DNA of 64,000 nucleotides. It comes from Costus lasius. Taxonomy: Eukaryota; Streptophyta; Magnoliopsida; Zingiberales; Costaceae. Position numbers and translations under genes: made by a program. Below the pieces are notes generated by a model, which made no database searches, was not told the origin of the DNA, and saw nothing but the letters and a program-made list of their open reading frames with translations. The DNA is taken from assembly GCA_027563935.2 (NCBI GenBank), contig CM050449.1, positions 59,971,949 to 60,035,948 on the forward strand. The letters run 5' to 3'. Positions 20,774 through 32,094 of this stretch are shown here, piece by piece. How positions within the stretch are numbered: the first letter of the stretch is position 1; each line of letters starts with the position of its first letter.

Positions 20774-22489
20774 TGTTGGGGTATGCCCTTAAGGCTAATG
20801 TTTGAGGCCTTGGGATTGTATAAGTATCATGTAATAAACTCTTATGTTTATAAAGGCATGGTTATTATTCAGGTTGTTACCTTGTCTGCTGTAATAAGTG
20901 TACTTCTGAATAATGTCTCAAAGCTGTTCAGCTAGGCTGACAGGCTCTATGTCCTTAGTCGAGATATCTTGGTGAACATGAGACAGCCTTGATATGATTG
21001 AGACTAATATGTGTGCTAATCTTATAGGATGCTTCGAGCATGGAATAAGATGTAGACTCATGGGTACATTGGATGTACTGGACAGACCCTTCTAGGATAT
21101 TCAATTGTTTGTCACAATGTGAATAATCCTTGATAGCAGCAAGTGGCACATTTTCCTTTGACTTGAGATCACTTGTGTTTCTAAATGATGATTGTCATTG
21201 TTTTGAGGTAGTTCAATATCATTTGAAACATAATGATTATAGACTATCTTGGATGATGAGCTTGAGTCAGGTTAGGGCACTAGTGATAGATAAAGGATTG
21301 CCGTCTCCTTGTTCAAGGAGTGTGATGTTCTAGAGGGCCCCCCTGTATGAGATGATTGAGATAGTGTATGGCCATACCCAGATGACTATGTTCATCTGAT
21401 CTAATCATGCTCATCCTATTGGAGTTACAGGCTTGACATGCTTGTCCAATAAGAACATCCAGTGGCAAAGGAAACATGCATGCCTCGTGAGTTTGATTCA
21501 CACTTGTGCTGTGGTTTGGGTGTAGTCTTGGAAGACTCTTTCCTTTATATCGGGAGACAGTGATGTGTTGCTAGATACCCCTCACTGATCGTGATAATGT
21601 AAGTTGTCATTACCGACATTTAAAGGAAACCCTCAGGGTCGCACAATTTGATGATATGGCTTACTCATGTCAGATCGTGTGGACTGAATTGTTTTGGTTC
21701 AGTTAAAGGAGAGTAGACTCTGATTGTAAGTGAGATCTGGTCTGATCATGTTTGATTGATTAGAGCTTAAGATCGGTAAGCTTCGATCGAGAGTATTGAT
21801 GCTAGATCAGTGAGATCAAGTGCATCTAGATATGTATGGTTAGATCTTGAACCTTCATGGTTCATACTAGATTTAGACCATGGCATGTCTTGGTTTGGTC
21901 TTGGTTTGATTTGGTTGTTGAACCAAAGTCAATTGAACCGGTTCAAGGATGTGAACGCATGGTTCAAATTAATTAAGCGTTTTGATTAGTTCACTAAGTG
22001 TGAACGTGTGGAGTGAAGACTTACCATATATGGAAGTCTCAACGCCTAAACGCTTAAGCCAAGAAACGCCTTTGCGTGATGGCTTCTCTCTTGGGCGAAT
22101 GTGTGCTCTTGAGTGTGGATGATCGCCGAGAGTTGGAGAGAGGCATTCGGCAAGCCAAACCAAGAAGACATCCAAGGATTCTCCTTCAAGCGATTTGTAT
22201 TCTTCAAGCCCTTTGCTAGCACAAAGGACGACAAGGAGCAAGCCAACTTCTTCTTGTGTGCGCGCCTTGTGGAGGAGACCTCTCTTGTTCTCTTGCTTCC
22301 AAGTCGCCATCTTCCTCATGGCTTTGGTATGGATCTAAACTTCATCAAGTTGATCATATTATCTTGCTAAGATCCATGGAAAACCCTTGCTTCCGCTTGT
22401 AATTGTCATGCGCCACCCTTAAGGGTTTTTCGCCCCCCTCTTGAAAGGGGTTTCACATGCTTGCGCTCCCCCTTGAAGGGGACCCTACA
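20774..22489 (+). repeat. A1 3' LTR
   Basis: 1716 bp, the same length as 4295-6010 and about three differences by eye. It ends CCCTACA and is followed by the GGCCT duplication. Confidence 0.95.
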
Positions 22490-22494
22490 GGCCT

Positions 22495-22950
22495 CTCTAT
22501 TTATAATAGCAGAGCCAGACGCACACTGGAGATCTTTCCCATGTGGGATAATGAGCATAGGCGCCTATTGACAATTAAGTGTCATGGGTTCGAATCCCCG
22601 CAGACGCAATTAATTGTAAATTGCGCCCAAGCTTATTAATTAGCGGAGAGAAAAATTCTCTTGCCAATTGATAATTTTATTTTATTCATGTGACTAAAGC
22701 GCCTAGTCCAAACTTGCACCTAGACCCTTGTTTGACTCATTTTGACAACACAAGTCAACAGAGGTCAAACGTGTTCCACTAGAGTCAACTAGTGGTCAAC
22801 AATGAATTAAAATAAAATATCATGTCCTCTATAAAAGTCTCAAAGCATCAATTCCCCCAAAAGATCTGAATCACACAATGATTCGATTAGAGGCTAAACG
22901 ATCAGCATGAGAACTCGAGTGTCAAGGTTTGCGACCCTATAGGTTCTTCA
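22495..22950 (-). repeat. H LTR, piece 2
   Basis: Between A1 and A3. On the minus strand a TATA box (TATAAATAG, 22497-22505) lies directly beside the A1 target site. On the plus strand GGTTCGAATCC (22587-22597) matches a pol III B-box inside a tRNA-like T-arm, possibly part of a SINE relic. 22946-22950 (CTTCA) is duplicated after A3. Confidence 0.65.
22497..22505 (-). promoter_or_regulatory. TATA box of element H LTR
   Basis: TATAAATAG on the minus strand, in the right orientation for an H transcript running leftward. A1 inserted immediately downstream of it, at the expected transcription-start region, so H transcription from this LTR is probably disrupted. Confidence 0.6.
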
Positions 22951-24648
22951 TGTTGGGGTATGCCCTTAAGGCTAATGTTTGAGGCCTTGGGATTGTAATA
23001 GTATCATGTATAAACTCTTATGTTTACAAAGGCAATGGTTATTATTCAGGTTGTTACATCATCTGCTGCAATGTGTGTTCTTCTGAATAATGTCTCAATG
23101 CTGTTCAGCTAGGCTGACATGCTATTTTGTCCTTAGTCGAGATATCTTGGTGAACCTGAGACAGCCTTGATATGATTGAGACTAATATGTGTTCTAATCT
23201 TATAGGATGCTTCGAGCATGGAATAAGATGTAGACTCATGGGTACATTGGATGTACTGGACAGACCCTACTAGGATATTCAATTGCTTGTCACAATGTGA
23301 ATATTCCTTGTTTGCAACAAGTGGCACATGTCCTCTGACTTGAGATCACTTGTGTTTCTAAATGATGATTGTCATTGTTTTGAGGTAGTTCAATATCATT
23401 TGAAACACAATGGTTATAGACTATCTTGGATAATGATCATGAGTCAGGTTAGGACACTAGTGATAGATATAGGATTGCCGTCTCCTTGTTTAAGGAGTGT
23501 GATGTTCTAAAGGGGCCCCCCCGAATGAGATGATTGAGAAAGTGTATGGCCATACCCAGGTGACTATGTTCACCTGATCTAATCATGCTCATCATATTGG
23601 AGTTACAAGCTTGACCCGCTTGTCCAATAAGAACATCCAGTGGCAAAGGATACATGTATGCCTAGTGAAGTGGATTCACACTTGTGCTGTGGTTTGGGTG
23701 TAGTCTTGGAAGACTCTTTCCTTTATATCGGGAGACAGTGATGTGTTGCTAGATACCCCTCACTGATCGTGATAACGTAAGTTATCGTTATCGACATTTA
23801 AAGGAAACCCTTAGGGTCGCACAATTTGATGATATGGCTTACTTAAGTCAGATCGTGTGGACTGAATTGTTTCGATTCAGTTCAAAGGGATTTAATCTCT
23901 GATTGTAAGTGAGATCTGGTCTGATCATGTTTGATTGATTAGGGCTTGATATCGGTAAGCTTCGATCGAGAGTATTGATGCTAGATCGGTGAGATCAAGA
24001 GCATGACGAGATGAACGGTTAGATCTGCAGCCTTAGGGTTTAAGATGATCTAGACCAAATGGCTTGGGCTGGTTTGGTTTGGTCTTTGGACCAAATGCAT
24101 TTACATTGAACCGGTTCAAGAGCTTGAACGCATGGTTCATTGTTTGTGGCGTTATTGATCGGTTTAGAGATCTTGAACGCATGGCTTAATGTCTTTCCTA
24201 TTTTGGAAAGTAATAAGCGCATGTTCCCTTCAACGCCAAAACAAGTGAACGCTCCATTCAACCTTCGGCACCTCTCTCTCTCGACGAGACCTTGGTGTGG
24301 AGAAGGAGACATCTTGGAGAAGGTTCGGCAAGCCTAGAGACCATCTCTCATTCCCTTTCCATACGGCAAGAACCCTTGAAGAACCTTGCTAGCACAAGGA
24401 TCTCCAAGGAGTAGGCACATCACCTTGTGTGCGTCAACTAGGGAGAAGATCCCTTTCGGTCTTTGCTTCCAAGCTACCATCCATATGATGGCGATGGTAT
24501 GATCCTTCATTCATGGTTGCAATCGTTTTGATGTTAATCATATGGCATGCAAAAGATCCTAATAAACCCTATGCTTCCTTGCGAAAATCTTGAAAAATGC
24601 GCCCCCCCTTTAGGGTTTCACGCCCCCCTCTTGAAAGGGGTTTCTTCA
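22951..24648 (+). repeat. A3 5' LTR
   Basis: TGTTGGGG...GGGGTTTCTTCA. Inverted repeat CTTTCC/GGAAAG at 24193-24210. LTR start region ATG-ATG-GCG-ATG at 24485-24496, directly followed by the GTATGA donor. Confidence 0.95.
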
Positions 24649-26473
24649 ATTAGTATCAGAGCATGGTTTTCGCATGTTCATATGATTGCTTTTGCTTGTT
24701 GTGATCCGTGTATGCTAATACATGTTATAGATCTATATGAAGGTTTAATTAAGTTTGCGCATGTTACCTTAGATACATGTTTCTATCTAGTTGCGCATGT
24801 TAACTTAGTTGAAAGCTTCTTATTGTGTTGCGCTTGTTGAAGATGTTTTGAACAAAACTTACATCTTGCGCGCCTATCACCTAGATCTATATTTGCGCCT
24901 ACTATAAACCCTTAGACGGGTTGATGGGGTTGAAAGCATCATCTAGTATAGATCAAACTAGTCTGATCAGACCATCTGACAGCCTAGATGGATCGACCAG
25001 ATGGCACCTGTGCGCAAGCACGAGGTGGCTATAGGTCGATTGCATCACAGGCGTGTAGCGAGGTCTGGTTGAGACAACCAGTGAACACACATGAGTTAGG
25101 CCCGGGGTCACACCCGCTTGCCAGAACTCATGATGGTTGTTCAGCCCTTGGCGCATGCATGGTTGACCATTAGGTCAACTCGAGTCAGTTATGACTTGGT
25201 GCATGCAAGGGCATGGATCTAACTAGATTGATGAGTGGATCCCTATCAATGGACCGTTGTAAGGTTGTAGGGCACATAAGAAAATTAAAATTGATGCCAA
25301 TGGGTTTTCAAAATTTTATTTTCTTTGTAATGGATCACATGTTGATTGAATGATGCCATGATGCTTGTTTATTTAATCTTATGTGGGTTGCCCTTTAATG
25401 TGTGCTGTGCTGGGGCCTGCGAGCCTGGTAAATTATAAATTAATATTATTGTGATCTGCGCATCACATTTCTAATTAATTTATTGTATAATTGACCTGCG
25501 AGTCAATCTTGTCTAGATAGATTAAAATGTATTTTAATCAGACAAGAGTTCAAAGCACACATGGCAGAGGTGCATGCAGCTAAGGCTTTTCCAGGTGGGA
25601 AGTCTAGGGTTCGACCCTAGGACAGGCGCATTCACCTGGTGGGCGCACCTGAGCTGCATTGAGCGCTAGGGCCCTGGGTTGGACCAGATGAGATGCAAAA
25701 GACCCAAGAAGAGCAAGTGAAGACTTAAGTTGATTTAAGGTCTTACTTAGGCTCTATGGGCTTTTACCACATAAGATCCATGCTTTCTTTTATTTTCTAA
25801 ATAATTAGAATTGCATGAGTTATTTATCTTCTGCTATAGCCATAGGATTTGCCTGATAGTAAGAAGATAAAAGACCATTAAAATCCAACGCTAAAATATC
25901 AAGCACGTAATGCCTTCTGGCGCGAAACCTCACTGTTCTGACTATCGTTGGGGCCGTGTTGTACCCACTCAGTGGGCACGCCCATCTATCTTCAGACGGT
26001 GTGTGATTTCACCTGCGTGTTACAGAGAAGGGATTTATCGCTTCTCGTTGCTCAGCATAGCACGTGGTGGTCCAGGGAGTAGGTCAGGTCAGCTTGACCA
26101 TGTAGGCTACATATGGGGCATATGGTAGCTATATGGAGGCAGCCATCTGTGGGGTCAGAGACTGTGTTGTACCAACTCAGTTGGCACAGCCTGCTGGATT
26201 GCCCAGATGAAGGGGAATCGCACGGGTTGGCGATTGGCAGGGACTGCCTACCAGAGATTAGTGCTTGTACTCTCTGTGCATCTTATCTCGCCTGAGCGGG
26301 ACGCGGAGACCAAGTATGAAATCTAGATCCCATCTCACTAAAAGAGTGTTACTCTTTCGGGCTGTTTTGCTGGATTTTTCAGCCAGATAAAATAGTGAGA
26401 AAAAGAATCTTTCTTAAGTCCTGGACTGATTCTAGACATTGATACTGACCTTGCTGTTCTTGCATTGTTGTAG
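24497..26473 (+). other. A3 candidate leader intron
   Basis: Donor GTATGA at 24497 after ATG-GCG-ATG; acceptor TTGTAG with AG at 26472-26473 after ACTGAC and a pyrimidine-rich tract. The spliced frame reads Met-Ala-Met-Ile-Pro-Ala-Ala-Thr-Asn-Thr and then the gag Met at 26495. Unspliced it reads Met-Ala-Met-Val-stop. Confidence 0.6.
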
Positions 26474-26494
26474 ATTCCTGCAGCAACGAACACC
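24649..26494 (+). other. A3 untranslated leader
   Basis: Contains the primer-site relic, palindrome GTCTGATCAGAC (24961-24972), a T-arm-like hairpin with B-box GGTTCGACCC (25608-25617), twin hairpins (25964-25976 and 26172-26184) and the acceptor near 26473. No coding frame is conserved with the sister leaders. Confidence 0.7.
24651..24662 (+). promoter_or_regulatory. A3 primer binding site with one change
   Basis: TAGTATCAGAGC instead of TGGTATCAGAGC: a G-to-A change at 24652, the second base of the site. Pairing with initiator tRNA-Met is weakened at its 3' end. Confidence 0.85.
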
Positions 26495-29400
26495 ATGAGC
26501 TTCAATGTGCGATCCCTACTGGAAAGGGAGAAGTTTGCTGGGCCAAACTTCTCAGACTGGTACGGACACCTTAAGATCGTTCTTAAGGCAGAGAGGAAAC
26601 TGTATGTCCTCGAGACGGCTGTGCCGCCTCAACCCGCTGCGAACGCCGCAAGGGCGGTTCGTGATGCCTATGAAAAGCATGTCAATGATAGCATTGATGT
26701 CGCTTGCCTGATGCTAGCGTCTATGACGCCACCGCTGCAGCGTCAGCATGAGGATATGTCTGCTATAGAAATTATAGCAAACCTCAAGATGCTGTATGCT
26801 GCACAGGCGAGGACTGAACGCTATAATTTGACCAAGCTTTTCTTTCAGAGCAAACTGGCTGAAGGGAGCCCAGTGGGAGCTCACGTGCTCAAGATGATTG
26901 GGCACAAGGAGGCTCTGGAGAAACTGGGGCATACCATGAATCAGGAGCTTGCTGTAGACATTATTCTGCAGTCTCTCCCGCCCTCCTTCGATGCGTTCAT
27001 TATTAACTTTAATATGAACAAAATCGATTGTACTCCGGCAGAGCTGCTGAATATGCTCTTGACTACTGAGGAAACTCTGAAGGGAAAGCCTTCAACCTCT
27101 GTCTTAATGGTTCCTTCCAGGAACAAGAAGAAGGGGAAGAAGGGCAAAGCCCCTGTCAAGAACTACAGTAAGGCTCTGAAACAGAAGGTGAAGCGGTCGA
27201 AGGACAACAGGTGTTTCCACTGTGGCCAGCTGGGTCACTGGAAAAAGGACTGTAAAGCGCTCCAAGGAGACAAGAAGGGTAGCATCGCTTCTGGCTCAGG
27301 TATATTTGTGACTGAAGTCATGATATCCTCTTCTTCTATTTCATGGGTGTTGGACACTGCATGTGGAGTTCACATTTGTTCAAATGTACAGGAACTCAAG
27401 AGAAGAAGACAGGTGGGACAGCATGAGGTGGACCTACGCGTTGGAAACGGGGCACGGGTTGCTGCTGTTGCTGTAGGGGATTATTACATCTCATTACCAT
27501 CTGGCATTGTATTAGAATTAAACAATTGTTATTTTGTACCCAGTATTACCAAAAATATTATCTCTATTCCTGCTCTTGTCAGGAAAGGGTTTTCCTTTGA
27601 ATGCAAGATTTCAAAGTGTTATCTTACACTTGATAATATTGTTTATGCTACTGGTTCAATTAACAATGGGTTATTCATGTTGGACATGGAATATTCTATA
27701 CAAAACATTGATAATAAGAAAGCCAAGTATGCTGATGACAGCACCTTGTTATGGCATAGTCGTTTAGGCCATATTAACAAGAAGCGCATTAAGCGGTTGC
27801 ATGATCATGGACTGCTGGGATCATTCTCCTATGAGGAGATTGATACATGCAAAGCTTGTTTAATGGGTAAAATGACGAAGTCTCCTTTTCCTAACAAAGG
27901 TCAAAGGGCTTCAGGTTTACTTGACCTTATACACAGTGATGTGTGTGGGCCATTTAGTAAACATGCCAGAGGTGGCTATCAGTACTTCATTACCTTTACT
28001 GATGATTTCAGTAGATATGGTTATGTCTATCTTATGAGACATAAGAGTGAATCTTTTGACAAGTTCAAAGAGTTCAAGAATGAAGTACAGAATCAGCTAG
28101 GCCGAAATATCAAGGCACTTCGTTCTGATCGAGGTGGAGAATACTTGAGTCATGCGTTTACTGACTATCTGAAGGAGTATGGGATTATCTCACAGCTCAC
28201 TCCACCAGGAACACCGCAATGGAATGGTGTGTCTGAGAGGAGAAATAGAACGTTACTTGATATGGTTCGTTCTATGATGAGTCAGGCTACTCTTCCTTAC
28301 TCCTTTTGGGGATTTGCACTGGAAACAGCTGCAAAGGTACTAAACCGGGTGCCATCCAAGGCAGTTTCAAAGACACCATATGAGCTATGGTATGAGAAAC
28401 AGCCTAGCTTGACATTTATCAGGATTTGGGGTTGTGAGGCTTATGTCAAAAAGCTCGCCTCTGGGAAACTGGAGAGCAGATCTGAGAAATGCATCTTTGT
28501 CGGTTACCCTAAGGAAACTAAGGGTTATTATTTCTACGATCCCAAAGAGAACAAGGTATTTGTTGCTCGGACGGCCATTTTTCTTGAGAAGGAATTTCTT
28601 CTGCAAGAGGCCAGTGGGAGAGAGATAAAGCTGGATGAGAATCCAGAGGAAGGACAAAGTAGTCAAGCACAGTTGGATGAGCCTGAGCCAGTTGAGCAGG
28701 TTATTGAACTACCTGAGGCTCAGATATCACGGGAACCGCGAAGATCGGGAAGGATCCGTAGACAGCCTGAGCGCTATGACGGAGTCTACATCATTGATAA
28801 TGATGAACCCCTTACTTATGCGGATGCGGTCAGTGGACCGGAGTCAGCTAGATGGCTTGAAGCTATGCGAGCCGAGATGGACTCCATGTCAGATAACCAA
28901 GTCTGGGATTTGGTTGATCCACCTCCGGGAGTAATCCCTATAGGCTGTAAATGGATCTTCAAGAAGAAGATTGACATGGATGGTAACGTAGTTACCTATA
29001 AAGGCAGGTTAGTAGCGAAAGGTTTCAAACAAATCTACGGGATAGATTATGATGAAACTTTCTCTCCTGTAGCCATGTTCAAGTCTATTCGGATTCTTTT
29101 CGTGATAGCAGCATATTACGATTATGAGATCTGGCAGATGGATGTGAAGACCGCTTTCCTTAATGGAAAATTGGATGAGGATGTGTATATGACACAACCT
29201 GAAGGTTTCACTAATCCATCAGATCGTCATAAAATATGCAAGTTAAAGAAGTCCATTTATGGACTTAAGCAGGCATCAAGAAGCTGGAATATTCGTTTTG
29301 ATGAATCAATCTCTGAGTTTGGTTTCATCAAGAACGAAGATGACCCGTGTGTATATAAGAGGTTTAGTGGGAGCGTGATTACTTTCCTAGTCCTCTACGT

Positions 29401-30382
29401 CGATGATATCTTAATCATTGGAAACGATATTCCTGAACTGCATGCTGTTAAAGCATGGTTAGGAAAATGTTTTCAGATGAAAGATCTAGGAGAAGCAGCC
29501 TATGTATTAGGTGTGAAGATCTACAGGGATAGATCTAAGAGGCTTCTCGGGCTGTGCCAGAGTACTTACATCGATAAAGTCCTGGAGAGATTCCATTTAG
29601 ATAATTCTAAAAGGGGACATCTTCCAGTCAGACATGGTCTAAATCTTTCAAAGAGTCAGTGTCCACAAACACAGACTGAGAAAGATGAAATGGACAATAC
29701 GCCTTATGCTTCGGCTATTGGGTCCATTATGTATGCGATGTTGTGTACTCGCCCAGACGTCGCTTACGGGTTAAGCGTGACCAGTCGATTCCAAAGTAAT
29801 CCAGGTCAGGCACACTGGATTGCAGTCAAGAACATTTTAAAATATCTGCGGAGGACCAAAGGTATGTTCTTGATATATGGTGGTCAGGAAGAACTCAGTA
29901 TTGAAGGATATACTGACGCTTCGTTCCAGTCGGACCAGGATGATTTCCGATCGCAATCAGGCTATGTTTTTTAGCTTGAATGGTGGAGCAGTGGTGTGGA
30001 AAGGTTTTCAAACAGTCTACTGTTGCTGATTCCACAACAGAAGCCGAGTATGTTGCAGCCTCGGAAGCATCCAAGGAGGCAGTGTGGATTTGTAAGTTCA
30101 TTCAGGAACTTGGTGTCGTTCCTTCGAGTGCAGATCCTTTGGTTATCTTCTGTGATAACACTGGAGCAATCGCACAAGCAAAGGAACCACGGTCGCACCA
30201 GAAGTCCAAGCACACACATAGAAGGTTTCACTTGATTCGGGAGATCATTGATCGTGGCGAGATCAAAATATGCAAGGTTTCATACAGACGACAATCTGGC
30301 TGACCCGCTTACCAAGCCTCTGGCGCAGCAGAAGCATGAGAAGCACTGTAATAATATGGGTTTGAGATTTCTCAACCATTAG
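26495..30382 (+). pseudogene. gag-pol: A3 Gag-Pol, frameshifted in RNase H
   Basis: Open from ATG 26495 through gag, zinc knuckle, protease, integrase and reverse transcriptase (YVDD kept), until the frame breaks at about 29970 within RNase H just after QSGYVF. Relative to A2 there are three single-base gains: a sixth T near 29970, one in the GGTTTTC run near 30004, and an extra T near 30281. Together they restore the frame for the final codons, so the normal TAG (30380-30382) is reached. Only RNase H and the C-terminus are affected, including the region of its catalytic Glu and last Asp. All three gains lie in or beside T-runs, so sequencing error is possible. Confidence 0.9.
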
Positions 30383-30391
30383 ATTAAGTGC

Positions 30392-30402
30392 AAGTGGGAG
30401 AT
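30392..30402 (+). promoter_or_regulatory. A3 polypurine tract
   Basis: AAGTGGGAGAT directly before the 11-base first piece of the A3 3' LTR. Confidence 0.85.
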
Positions 30403-30413
30403 TGTTGGGGTAT
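30403..30413 (+). repeat. A3 3' LTR, first 11 bases
   Basis: TGTTGGGGTAT, the start of the A3 3' LTR, cut off by A4. Its last five bases, GGTAT, are duplicated at 39526-39530 after A4. The result is a tandem TGTTGGGGTAT-TGTTGGGGTAT junction. Confidence 0.93.
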
Positions 30414-32094
30414 TGTTGGGGTATGCCCCTTAAGGCTAATGTTTGAGGCCTGTGGGAATGTATCTGTATCATGTAATAAACTCATATGTTTATAAAGGCA
30501 TGGTTGTTATTCAGTTAGCTACATTGTCTGCTGCAATATATGTTCTTCTGAATAATGTCTCAAAGCTGTTCAGCTGGGCTGACATGCTATTATGTCCTTG
30601 GTCGATGTATCTTGGTGAACATGAGACAGCCTTGATATGGTTAAGACTAATATGTGTTCTAATCTTATAGGATGCTTCGAGCATGGAATAAGATGTAGAC
30701 TCATGGGTACATGGGATGTACTGGACAGACCCTACTAGGATGTTCAATTGTTTGTCACAATGTGAATATTCCTTGATTGCGACAAGTGGCACATTTCCTC
30801 TGACTTGAGATCACTTGTGTTTTCTAAATGATGATTGTCATTGTTTTGAGGTAGTTCAATATCATTTGAAACATAATGATTATAGACTATCTTGGATGGT
30901 GAGCTTGAGTCAGGTTAGGACACTAGTGATAGACATAGGATTGCCGTCTCCTTGTTTAAGGAGTGTGATGTTCTAAGGGCCCCCCTGGATGAGATGATTG
31001 AGAGAGTGTATGGCCATACCCAGGTGACAGTGTTCATCTGATCTAATCATGCTCATCATATTGGAGTTACAAGCTTGACAGGCTTGTCCAATATGAACAT
31101 CAAGTGGCAAAGGAAGTATGCATGCCTAGTGAATTGGATTCACACTTGTGCTGTGGTTTGGGTGAAGTCTTGGAAGACTCTTTCCTTTATATCGGGAGAC
31201 AGTGATGTGTTGCTAGATACCCCTCACTGATCGTGATAACGTGAGTTATCGTTACCGACATTTAAAGGAAACCCTTAGGGTCGCACAATTTGATGATATG
31301 GCTTCTTTAAGTCAGATCGTGTGGACTGAATTGTTTAGTTCAGTTTAAAGGGGTGTTAAACTCTGATTGAGAGTGAGATCTGGTCTGATCATGTTTGATT
31401 GATTAGGGCTTCAGATCGGTAAGCTTCGATCGAGAGTTATGATGCTAGATCAGTGAGATCTAGAGCATCGAGAGATCAACGGTGATCTTGAACCTTGTGG
31501 TTCAATAAGATCGACCATTGCTTGGGCCGATTTGGTCTTGAACCAAAGTCACTTGAACCGGCTCATGTTATGAGCGCTTGGTTCAAAAGGTTCGAATGGG
31601 AGAAGAGGGTTGCGGTTCACTTCATGTGAACGCATAACCGAAGTGAGTAATGGGTTACTATTTTTGGATAGCAACGCCCACGTTGATTACAACGTGTTTT
31701 ACTCTCTTGTCGATCATCAACTTCGGACGACATCTCCTCCCTTCTCGTGTGACAAAAGTCTTGACGAGTGTAGAGGAACTTCTTCTTCGCCAAGCCCAAG
31801 GATCTCATCTCCTCCATGCGCAAAGGACCCTTGAAGCTTTGCTAGCACAAAGACGACAAGGAGAGGCCATTCTTCATCGTGTGTGCGTCGACTAGGGAGA
31901 AGACCCCTTTCGGTTTTTGCTTCCAACACTTCATCCATAGATGGCGATGGTATGAATCTTATTGGCATTTTGCAATCGATTTTTCATAGTTGATCATATA
32001 TCATGCTAATGATCCCTAAAACCCTTATTTCCGCTGCGTTGAAACACATGCGCCCATTAGGGTTTTTCGCTCCCCCTTGAAGGGGACCCCTGCA
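30414..32094 (+). repeat. A4 5' LTR
   Basis: TGTTGGGG...GGGACCCCTGCA. Inverted repeat GTTaCTAT/ATAGcAAC around TTTTGG at 31654-31675. LTR start ATG-GCG-ATG at 31941-31949, followed by the GTATGA donor. Confidence 0.95.

Larger units (their letters stand above)
4295..22489 (+). mobile_element. A1: full-length copia element of family A, hosting A2
   Basis: Two 1716-bp LTRs (4295-6010 and 20774-22489) flank an interior with primer site, leader, a gag-pol frame broken by three stops, and a polypurine tract. The 5-bp duplication GGCCT (4290-4294 and 22490-22494) proves a single insertion into the H LTR. A2 sits in the leader at 6140-15245. By eye the LTRs differ at only about three sites (for example near 5460, 5708 and 5950), so the insertion is recent even though the frame is broken. 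Confidence 0.95.
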
